Source of the DNA: Calothrix sp. NIES-3974
GTDB lineage: Bacteria; Cyanobacteriota; Cyanobacteriia; Cyanobacteriales; Nostocaceae
NCBI RefSeq assembly: GCF_002368395.1
Contig: NZ_AP018254.1
Coordinates: 1,054,001-1,118,000 of the forward strand
DNA length: 64,000 bases
Direction: 5' to 3'
The notes beneath the pieces are model-generated. The model saw only the letters and a program-made list of their open reading frames with translations. It was not told the DNA's origin and did not search any database. Position numbers and translations under genes: made by a program. Of the stretch, positions 57,548 through 64,000 are shown in pieces (the first letter of the stretch is position 1; the number at the start of each line of letters is the position of its first letter).

Positions 57548-58825
57548 TTACTTTAATAGCAAATAGTATAAAGTACCATTACCACCAGTAATACCAGCGC
57601 GATCGCCGGCTAATTTTCCTGTCCCCATAAAGTAATCTACCCGTCCAGGGGTTCTAATGGCGCTACCGGTATCCTGATCCAGGACAAATCGACTGACGGT
57701 GCGGAAAACTAACCGACCATTGTTATCGGGGAACGGTAAACGGGTATGGACAAGTGCCAAGGCTCCCGGTGGCATGAGGGATTTATCTGTAGCAATGGAA
57801 CGTTCGGGTGTCACTGGTACACCTATACTGCCACGGGCTGGTTCACCACGTTTTTCCCTAAAAAAGATAAATCGTTCCCAGCGAGGTAGATAATTATCCA
57901 TTTCCTGGGGATTATCCTTAAAATACTTGAGTAGCACCGGCATGGTTAACCCACTCAATTGGAGTTTTCCGTCCTTAGCCAACTCTCGACCGATACTCGT
58001 CCAGGGGTAATCCGTTGCACCTGCAAAACCAACGGAAGTGGTTCCACCATCGACAAGACGAATTTGGGCTGAACCTTGGATGTGAATCATATAGGCATCC
58101 ATCCGATTTCGGAACCACAATAGTTCCAACCCCCTTAAAGGACTGCGATCGCCAAGTAATCCGTCTGCACCTTCGAGGTCAATCCGTCTGGGGTGAGGTT
58201 TTGGCCAGTTACTAAAATCATCGGGAAGACGGTAGATCGGATACCGATACTCAGCAGTTCGACGACGACTAGCTGTGTATATTGGTTCATAATAGGCAGT
58301 AAATTTAACAGTACCTCGACCGTCGTTACCGACAGATTTATAAAAATTAAACTCTCTTCTAACGGCTCTTTGCAATTCTGCGGGCGATTTAGCATTGGCG
58401 ACCAACTGGCGGAATCTCCGTAAACTCCGCACCACCCGGTCATGGGTAATACCCTCGACTGGATAATTGGCATAGGCAGCTCTAGCACTTGGTCTATTTA
58501 AATAACTTAAACTATGGTCAATCGCAGTTAACAAAGCTTGGCGATCGCCTCGTCTTGTGACTCCACCCCCAAAAATCTGCTCATCCCAACCTAAACATCC
58601 ATGAGCAGGGTGACAATCAACGTCAATTGGCAGCAATTTCAAGGGAGGCTGTGCTACTGGTTCAACAGGTTGGGTTGGTTGGGTGACAGGGGGTGGATTG
58701 GTTGGTAATGGAGCTGGTACGGGGATAGTGCTGATGACAACAGATCCTTGAGCGATCGCCGAAACTAGGGGAACAACCGCAGCGAAACCAAAACTCAAAC
58801 CAAGCAAAGCAAGCGTTTTTCTCAT
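57548..58825 (-). CDS. mltA: Membrane-bound lytic murein transglycosylase A
   Basis: A 425-residue MltA that cleaves peptidoglycan with formation of 1,6-anhydro-MurNAc. The signal peptide is TLALLGLSFGFAAVVPLVSAIAQG; there is no lipobox, so it is likely soluble or membrane-tethered by the signal. A Pro-rich linker follows. The MltA domain has GTVKFTAYYEPIYTASR, YMIHIQGSAQIRLVDG and VGFAGATDYPWTSIG. The 3D domain near the end (RFVLDQDTGSAIRTPGRVDYFMG) supplies the catalytic Asp. Preceded on the same strand, 33 bp upstream, by a small conserved gene. Confidence 0.92.
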   Translation of the reverse strand: MRKTLALLGLSFGFAAVVPLVSAIAQGSVVISTIPVPAPLPTNPPPVTQPTQPVEPVAQPPLKLLPIDVDCHPAHGCLGWDEQIFGGGVTRRGDRQALLTAIDHSLSYLNRPSARAAYANYPVEGITHDRVVRSLRRFRQLVANAKSPAELQRAVRREFNFYKSVGNDGRGTVKFTAYYEPIYTASRRRTAEYRYPIYRLPDDFSNWPKPHPRRIDLEGADGLLGDRSPLRGLELLWFRNRMDAYMIHIQGSAQIRLVDGGTTSVGFAGATDYPWTSIGRELAKDGKLQLSGLTMPVLLKYFKDNPQEMDNYLPRWERFIFFREKRGEPARGSIGVPVTPERSIATDKSLMPPGALALVHTRLPFPDNNGRLVFRTVSRFVLDQDTGSAIRTPGRVDYFMGTGKLAGDRAGITGGNGTLYYLLLK

Positions 58826-58858
58826 CTTGAAATTATTGGGAATTTATTTTAATTAAAA

Positions 58859-59116
58859 CTATTCGACAAATCGTTCCACACTTGAACTAAAAAATGGTTC
58901 AACGCGAATTGCCACAACTCTTGACGGACGTACAACCATATATTCCCCTTGAATATTCTTGATCGGTACGTTAATAAAGTCGTCAGAACCAGCTTTTGGC
59001 ATTAATTCGCCGCTATACCATTTTTGAAATTCCTGTATAGTCGGAAACCGTACTTCTTCACGATGTCCACTTTCCATCATTAAGTGTACTACGTATTCAT
59101 TGGGAGTTCTTGGCAT
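58859..59116 (-). CDS. Conserved small protein of unknown function
   Basis: An 85-residue soluble protein, MPRTPNEYVVHLMMESGHRE at the start and NVPIKNIQGEYMVVRPSRVV in the middle. Beta-rich pattern. It is 33 bp upstream of mltA, so the two are probably co-transcribed. Such small proteins are widespread in cyanobacteria as far as I recall, but I cannot assign a function. Confidence 0.7.
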   Translation of the reverse strand: MPRTPNEYVVHLMMESGHREEVRFPTIQEFQKWYSGELMPKAGSDDFINVPIKNIQGEYMVVRPSRVVAIRVEPFFSSSVERFVE

Positions 59117-59549
59117 AGGTTTGAATCATTTGAAACACATCCAACCCTTTTTTAGACTACCGCACCCCCAAATGGGAAGGGGAAAAACATCAGAAAATAG
59201 ACACACCAAATTGACACGACATTCAGATTATCAGTAAACCTCAATCCCATGCGTATCTAGCGCTATCATTTCAATTCCACGCTTCTAGTTGTCACCCTTG
59301 ACGCAAATTACCCCAGAAGTTGTTCCCTTGGGTAATACCGTTTTAATTTAGAGTTGATACATTGAGACAAGCAGGGGAGCTTTCGGAAGTAGGAGATGCT
59401 GGGGAAGAAAATGTATCAAAACTTGAGTGAAATGGTGTGACACTAGAATACATGAAAGTGTTTTTCTCTTACTCCCTCACTCCCTACTCCCCATTAAAGG
59501 TTTGACAAAATACAACAAATTAATTTTCAAGTAGATTCAGGTGACAGTT
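59117..59549. other. Intergenic region with M3 copy d
   Basis: About 430 bp between divergent genes. The right half contains an M3-like copy (about 59336-59436). No gene visible. Confidence 0.5.
59336..59436 (-). mobile_element. M3 MITE, copy d (degenerate)
   Basis: Left end TACCGTTTTAATTTAGAG preceded by TAA; inner AGCTTTCGG matches (in inverse) CCGAAAGCT in copy a; right end GAGTGAAATGGTG is degenerate. Confidence 0.6.
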
Positions 59550-60746
59550 ATGCAAACAAGTTGGAAAATAGGCTCTTTATTCGGTATTCCCCTGTATCTC
59601 GACCCTTTGTGGTTCGTTATTTTTGCCGTGGTGACGCTGAATTTTGGGTTTGCATATCAAAATTGGGGTAGTGTGCTGGGTTGGTCTGCGGGGGTGGTAA
59701 TGGCGCTACTGCTGTTTGGGTCAGTGCTATTACATGAACTAGGACATAGTTTAGCTGCTCAGTCTCAAGGTATCAAAGTTAATAGTATTACCCTGTTTTT
59801 GTTTGGCGGAATTGCGGCAATTGAAGAAGAATCCAAAACCCCCGCGAAGGCTTTTCAAGTGGCGATCGCTGGACCCTTAGTAAGTGTGGGCATATTTTTT
59901 CTCCTGAATCTGGTTAAAAATTTTCTCCCGGAACAAACCATCTCTCAGGTAGTAATCCATGATTTAGCTCGGATTAATTTAGTTTTGGCCCTGTTTAATT
60001 TAATACCTGGATTACCCTTGGATGGGGGACAGGTACTCAAAGCAGCCCTGTGGCAAGCGACTGGAGACCGGTTTGCAGCAGTACGGGGAGCTGCCAGGAT
60101 TGGACAGATTCTGGGTTATGGTGCGATCGCTCTGGGTTTATTGGTCGATTATCTGACTAGTGATTTCGGTACGGGGCTATGGATTGCCTTGTTAGGGTGG
60201 TTTGGGATTCGGAATGCAACTAATTATCTCCGAGTAACAACTTTGCAACAGACCTTACTCAGGATAAATGCGGGGGAAGTGATGACCCGAAATTTTCGTG
60301 TTATCGATGCACATCAAAGTTTACGTGATTTTACAGATATGATGCTGTTGGCAAATAACCATCAAGAAATTTATTTTGCCGAAGCAGATGGTCGCTATCG
60401 TGGGTTAGTACAACCAGAGCAAATTCGCCGGATTGAAAGAAGTGCTTGGGAAACTACAACATTGGAAGCGATTATCACACCCTTGCTAGAAATACCAAGT
60501 GTGGAGGAGTCAGCTAGATTGGCGGATGTGATTATCAAATTAGCGGAGGCAGAAGTATCTTGGATTACCGTTCTTTCCCCTGCTGGTGCGGTTGCGGGAA
60601 TCATCGATAAAGGGGATATTGTCAGTCATTTAGCAGAAAAACTGAAATTACGGATTAGCAAAGAAGATATTCAACGCATCAAAGCCGAAGGAAACTATCC
60701 ACCGGGTCTGCAACTTGATTTACTTGCTAAATCCGCCGTAAATTGA
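59550..60746 (+). CDS. Site-2 protease family (M50) membrane metalloprotease with CBS domains
   Basis: An intramembrane zinc protease of the S2P class. The zinc motif HELGH (about residues 62-66) is in helix 2 or 3; the third ligand is in NLIPGLPLDGGQVL. Six helices fill the first 220 residues; the remainder, VMTRNFRVIDAHQSLRDF to WITVLSPAGAVAGIIDKGDI, forms a CBS pair that may sense adenylates. I chose the ATG at 59550 (MQTSWKIGSLFG), as in relatives, over the GTG at 59541. Substrates of the cyanobacterial forms (anti-sigma factors or signal remnants) are not known here. A lone gene. Confidence 0.9.
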   Translation: MQTSWKIGSLFGIPLYLDPLWFVIFAVVTLNFGFAYQNWGSVLGWSAGVVMALLLFGSVLLHELGHSLAAQSQGIKVNSITLFLFGGIAAIEEESKTPAKAFQVAIAGPLVSVGIFFLLNLVKNFLPEQTISQVVIHDLARINLVLALFNLIPGLPLDGGQVLKAALWQATGDRFAAVRGAARIGQILGYGAIALGLLVDYLTSDFGTGLWIALLGWFGIRNATNYLRVTTLQQTLLRINAGEVMTRNFRVIDAHQSLRDFTDMMLLANNHQEIYFAEADGRYRGLVQPEQIRRIERSAWETTTLEAIITPLLEIPSVEESARLADVIIKLAEAEVSWITVLSPAGAVAGIIDKGDIVSHLAEKLKLRISKEDIQRIKAEGNYPPGLQLDLLAKSAVN

Positions 60747-61349
60747 TTGGTGGGACTAAAAACTGTAACCCTCTTCTGTCACTTTCCGGATTCAATAAAT
60801 AAGAAAGCCATACTTAGTAGAAGTGTAAAATGGTTGATACTGATAGATTAAGTTAATTAAATCATTAAAACCAAGCAATAATTTGGAATTAGGAAAAATA
60901 TCTAACCACGGGAAAATTAACCAAAATAATCAGATTGGTTGAAAAACTAAATGAAGATTATTTAGATTATTATTTATTTAAGGTATTTTTCCATCCAATA
61001 CCAAAATCCCATTCTAGCTTTGATTTCTTCTCACGTATCATTTAGGACTGCTATATTAGCTCTGATTTAATTTTTTATCTCTTATCCCAGCATACCCTAG
61101 GACAGGTTGAGGTTTGGGGTGTTAGTCCTCCGGTAACTTCCTTTCCTAGTTCGGTGATTATCTGATTTTGTGCGAGGGGGTCAGGAAATCGCCGAAATGC
61201 CTATTTTGTTGTTGACCCCCTCGCCGCCTTGCTGTGTAAGGGTTTGAAGGATTCTTCCCATGGATTTTTACTGCTTCGACGACAAATTTTTAGACCCCCT
61301 CGCAATCCGCCTCTGGACACCTTGCTGTATCTGGGTTTAAAATCGAGGA
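60747..61349 (+). promoter_or_regulatory. CRISPR leader region
   Basis: The part from about 61130 looks like a leader: GACCCCCTCGC occurs at 61214-61224 and 61293-61303 and inverted at 61172-61182, and CCTTGCTGTGTAAGGGTTTG (61227) recurs as CCTTGCTGTATCTGGGTTTA (61319). Such sequences precede many cyanobacterial arrays as I remember them. It places the leader on the left and transcription on the plus strand. Nothing is recognised from 60747 to 61130. Confidence 0.6.
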
Positions 61350-61841
61350 GTCTCCTCTTATGAGGGGAAATAATTGATTGGAAACCCCTCCCTTACCTGG
61401 GGGCGGCTCCTCAGTAAACAAATCACTTGTCTCCTCTTATGAGGGGAAATAATTGATTGGAAACATTTTGATGGCTTCTTCTCTGCACAGAGACTTCAAC
61501 TCCGGTCTCCTCTTATGAGGGGAAATAATTGATTGGAAACATAAGGCTGGATCTACTTTCCAGCTTTGGAAATTTTTCATTTTTTATGTCTCCTCTTATG
61601 AGGGGAAATAATTGATTGGAAACATTAGATACCCTTCCATCTCTTCTCTTTCTAAATCAAGGTCTCCTCTTATGAGGGGAAATAATTGATTGGAAACATC
61701 TATTGACCAGAGTCCACTTCCGATATATACTGGCGTCTCCTCTTATGAGGGGAAATAATTGATTGGAAACCACCCACACCAACCCCAACCCCACCAACAC
61801 CCACAGTCTCCTCTTATGAGGGGAAATAATTGATTGGAAAC
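61350..61841 (+). CRISPR. CRISPR array, 7 repeats and 6 spacers
   Basis: Seven identical 36-bp repeats at 61350, 61429, 61505, 61588, 61662, 61735 and 61806, beginning GTCTCCTCTTATGAGG (inner palindrome CCTCTTATGAGG) and ending TAATTGATTGGAAAC. Spacers are 43, 40, 47, 38, 37 and 35 nt. The 3' end GATTGGAAAC resembles the usual ATTGAAAC handle, so the array is read on the plus strand. The wide spacer range and handle fit a type III or I-D system. No cas gene is in the window. The last repeat is followed by extra partial copies of its own end (61842-61859). Confidence 0.97.
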
Positions 61842-61859
61842 GATTGGAAACTTGGAAAC

Positions 61860-62585
61860 TCAAATCACCTGAATATCAGCTAGCTGATGAATAACCACAT
61901 CCGCACCATAAACATGACTAGGATTACCAATCCAGGTAATCCCGATACACCCCGCAGCACCAGCATTTTTTGCCATTTGCATATCACCAATAGAATCGCC
62001 TACCATTAGGGTTTGATGAACTTCCACCCCCAATTTTTGACAAGCATTAATCAATAATTGGGGATTGGGTTTACTGATACCTCCATCCACCCCCATTGCC
62101 AACTGGATATACTCACCTAATTCATGTTCCTGGACAAATACTTGCACCTCATGGGTGGTTGCAGCTGACAAAATACCTAATTTATAATTATTTGCGGCCA
62201 ACTTTTCTAAGATTTCTCGACAACCAGCAAACATGGGTGCAGGAATACCGACGACAGTTTCTGCGGTATCTAAAGCTTCACGAGCTATTTGCAAGGACTC
62301 GAACCAACTATAACCAGTTTGGACAATATGGCTAGCCGTTGCGATTTCGGTTTCATACCGACTTGCAACAGCCATTAATCCAGCAACATCCAAACTATTA
62401 CCATTGACTCCAAAAACTTTTAATAGCGATTGTTCAATCCCTGGAAATTTTTGATTAAGATAATTAGCACTCACTTTAGCCCAGTTAATCAATTGGGTTT
62501 CGGAATCTTCTAAAGTTCCATTTTTATCAAAAATAACTGCTTCGATGTTGCTAAAAACGACATCACCACACTTGATTTTGGGCAT
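61860..62585 (-). CDS. HAD-superfamily hydrolase with altered first motif
   Basis: A 241-residue HAD phosphatase of the phosphoglycolate phosphatase type. Motif I is FDKNGTL, where the standard is DxDGT: the nucleophile Asp is kept but the second, acid/base Asp is Asn (codon AAT). Motif II is in LGILSAAT, the lysine in GGISKPNPQLL, and motif IV is MVGDSIGDMQMAKNAG. A helical cap lies at about 25-110. The stop codon is 18 bp from the last CRISPR repeat, convergent with the array. Substrate unknown; activity may be reduced or changed. Confidence 0.87.
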   Translation of the reverse strand: MPKIKCGDVVFSNIEAVIFDKNGTLEDSETQLINWAKVSANYLNQKFPGIEQSLLKVFGVNGNSLDVAGLMAVASRYETEIATASHIVQTGYSWFESLQIAREALDTAETVVGIPAPMFAGCREILEKLAANNYKLGILSAATTHEVQVFVQEHELGEYIQLAMGVDGGISKPNPQLLINACQKLGVEVHQTLMVGDSIGDMQMAKNAGAAGCIGITWIGNPSHVYGADVVIHQLADIQVI

Positions 62586-62660
62586 ATATTTTATCTTCTT
62601 GGAGAGGATGTTTGGAAAATACTAATTAATTATAGCAATACAGCAATCCTAGTTAAGTCT

Positions 62661-62718
62661 TGAAAAATAGCGTGCCGTTGACTGATGAATGATGACTGTT
62701 AACCGTCAACTGTCAACC
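62661..62718 (+). repeat. M4 dispersed repeat, copy D (partial)
   Basis: TGAAAAATAGCGTGCCGTTG and GATGACTGTTAACCGTCAAC match the left half of copies B and C. The right half is missing; an M5 element starts 5 bp later. Confidence 0.75.
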
Positions 62719-62723
62719 TTTAA

Positions 62724-62813
62724 TATCGATTCTCTTGTACTTTGCAATAAATGAAACTAGAATAATCAACGCTTATAGCTCCTGATATGTAGCAAGCATT
62801 AGCGTAAACGATA
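62724..62813 (-). mobile_element. M5 MITE, copy 2
   Basis: 90 bp, starts TATCG and ends CGATA, flanked by TAA at 62721-62723 and 62814-62816. Inverse orientation to 9427-9516. Confidence 0.85.
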
Positions 62814-62833
62814 TAAGAACCGTCAAACTCACA

Positions 62834-63015
62834 ATTACGTAGGCGAAGCGTTGCCGCAGGCTATTACGTAGCTTGCTTCCCGCGTAGCGGGTATTACGTA
62901 GGCGAAGCGTTGCCGCAGGCTATTACGTAGACGCGAAGCGGCTTGCCGCAGGCTATTACGAATTACGTAGCTTGCTTCCCGCATAGCGGGTATTACAAAT
63001 TACGAATTACGAATT
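62834..63015. repeat. Cluster of nested palindromic repeats
   Basis: Alternating units GGCGAAGCGTTGCCGCAGGC, TATTACGTAGCTTGCTTCCC and GCGTAGCGGGTATTACG, with hairpins (GCGAAGCG, CCCGC/GCGGG). Ends in ATTACGAATTACGAATT. Runs up to about 90 bp before gloA. Confidence 0.85.
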
Positions 63016-63105
63016 GTATTGACGGGTTTTTATCCAGAGACGACCCGATTTTCTCCATCTCGATACAATACTGGTAATGTCGATGCAAATTCAGAGATTG
63101 AGAGA

Positions 63106-63537
63106 ATGCGTTTACTACACACAATGTTGCGGGTGGGAAATCTGGAAAAATCCCTGAAATTTTACTGTGATGTTTTAGGGATGAAATTACTCCGTCAAAA
63201 AGATTATCCCGGTGGTAAATTTACCTTGGCTTTTGTCGGATACGGCGATGAATCGGAGAATAGTGTAATAGAGCTTACATATAACTGGGGTGTGGAAAAA
63301 TATGATTTAGGTAATGCCTACGGTCATATTGCTTTGGGTGTCGATGATATCTACGCTACTTGTGAGAAAATTAAGTCTCTAGGTGGTGTGGTGACGCGGG
63401 AACCGGGACCAATGAAACATGGTTCGACGGTAATTGCTTTTGTCGAAGACCCGGACGGGTATAAAATTGAATTGATTCAAATGAGTACCCATGCTGATTC
63501 CACACCACCAACAGCTCCAGCGACGGCAACTACTTAG
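63106..63537 (+). CDS. gloA: Lactoylglutathione lyase (glyoxalase I)
   Basis: Converts the hemithioacetal of methylglyoxal and glutathione to S-lactoylglutathione. The frame is open from a TTG at 63019, but the family start is the ATG at 63106 ([20 protein letters not shown]), giving 143 residues, the usual size. The four metal ligands are visible: His5, Glu in [10 protein letters not shown], His in YGHIALGV and Glu in YKIELIQM. The last residues ([14 protein letters not shown]) are a disordered tail. It is preceded by a large repeat cluster. Confidence 0.93.
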   Translation: MRLLHTMLRVGNLEKSLKFYCDVLGMKLLRQKDYPGGKFTLAFVGYGDESENSVIELTYNWGVEKYDLGNAYGHIALGVDDIYATCEKIKSLGGVVTREPGPMKHGSTVIAFVEDPDGYKIELIQMSTHADSTPPTAPATATT

Positions 63538-63575
63538 TTGACTTTGTGACTTAATTTTGGTGTGAGGAGTAGAAC

Positions 63576-64000
63576 GTGAAGGATAGGGGAGGTCAACAGC
63601 AGTACATTAAACAAGTTCTAACTGTGGGAAGTTGTTTAATTTCCAGTCTTTGGACTCAGTTAGGGGTTTCTGCACTGGGTGGGGAAGTTGAGGTTAATTC
63701 CCCATCCTCTCCCCAATCCCCACAGGATTCTAGGAAGGACAAACAGTTAGAGGTGGGTTCACACTTTGATTCACCATTTGACACACTTGCGATCGCACCT
63801 CCCGAATTGGATTTAGCTCGACAAAAATTAGAGTTTTCGCCGTTACAGATTCAAATAAGTCAAGATGTAGAGGAAGAATCCCCCCAACAGTTGATGGAAA
63901 ATCTGCCCTCGGTAGCGGATTTAAGTGATGTGAAACCGACGGATTGGGCCTACCAAGCATTAAAATCCTTAGTGGAGCGTTATCGGGTGATTGCCGGGGA
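63576..64000 (+). CDS. Iron uptake porin / SLH-domain outer-membrane porin (partial)
   Basis: GTG start with GAGGAG about 9 bases upstream; the frame stays open to the window edge (141 codons seen). The N-terminus KQVLTVGSCLISSLWTQLGV is a signal peptide. A Pro/Ser-rich stretch follows. VADLSDVKPTDWAYQALKSL then VERYRVIAG is the start of an SLH domain as in cyanobacterial SomA/SomB-type porins, where it binds pyruvylated cell-wall polymer; a beta-barrel should follow beyond the window. It is truncated at the 3' end by the edge, not by mutation. Confidence 0.8.
   Translation, partial: MKDRGGQQQYIKQVLTVGSCLISSLWTQLGVSALGGEVEVNSPSSPQSPQDSRKDKQLEVGSHFDSPFDTLAIAPPELDLARQKLEFSPLQIQISQDVEEESPQQLMENLPSVADLSDVKPTDWAYQALKSLVERYRVIAG

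Larger units (their letters stand above)
62586..63105. other. Intergenic region packed with repeats
   Basis: Contains, in order, an M4 fragment, an intact M5 element and a palindromic repeat cluster. Little unique sequence is left between the HAD gene and gloA. Confidence 0.7.

Noticed and set aside
61657-61863. 68-residue protein across the CRISPR array
   Set aside because: It is a chance frame through repeats; the same peptide recurs with each repeat.
63019-63105. N-terminal extension of gloA from TTG
   Set aside because: The family starts at MRLLHTML; the extension adds no known domain and begins at the edge of a repeat cluster.

Overview
The window comes from a beta-cyanobacterium, most likely a filamentous, probably heterocyst-forming member of the Nostocales. 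The evidence is the dense GCGATCGC (HIP1) octamers, photosystem I core genes, two aa3-type oxidase operons, an NDH-1 CO2-uptake operon, many cyanobacteria-specific conserved genes, and a dense population of miniature repeats. This placement is an inference from gene content, not from a marker gene.

Layout. 0.2-7.9 kb: a respiratory island with ctaC-ctaD-ctaE on the minus strand, diverging from ctaA and ctaB (heme A synthesis) on the plus strand. 7.9-9.3 kb: a decayed antiporter/UspA gene and a Uma2-type nuclease gene. 10.3-16.1 kb: an unusual photosystem I cluster, psaA-psaB-psaL-psaI, whose proteins differ clearly from the standard forms. 16.2-17.9 kb: a Ser/Thr kinase. 18.8-22.6 kb: a second ctaC-ctaD-ctaE operon. 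The divergent PSI cluster is thus bracketed by two cytochrome oxidase operons. The same inverted repeat (TGTAA-N7-TTACA) occurs upstream of psaA and upstream of the second ctaC, which hints at shared control.

22.8-39.4 kb: an acetamidase/formamidase-like gene, the TldD/PmbA pair, an SDR plus GT-C-like membrane protein operon, a TPR-CHAT protein, a secreted trypsin-like protease and a peptidoglycan-binding protein. 41-49 kb: DUF362 protein, SelO plus aspartase/fumarase, a repeat-rich lipoprotein, a class V aminotransferase, tRNA-Asn and a YacP/NYN RNase. 49.3-54.6 kb: ndhF-ndhD-cup for CO2 uptake. 55-60.7 kb: larB, a J-domain protein, mltA, and an M50 site-2 protease with CBS domains. 61.1-61.86 kb: a short CRISPR array with a leader but no cas genes. 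61.9-64 kb: a HAD-family gene, gloA, and the start of an SLH-porin gene cut by the window edge.

The other strong theme is mobile miniature elements. I find at least seven families of about 80-170 bp with terminal inverted repeats (called M1 to M7 here). Several have visible target-site duplications, two cases are nested, and there are also many 20-30 bp palindromes, one of them inserted in frame in the CHAT gene. There are also remnants of IS200/IS605-type right ends. No complete transposase gene is visible, so these elements must be moved from elsewhere or be fossils.
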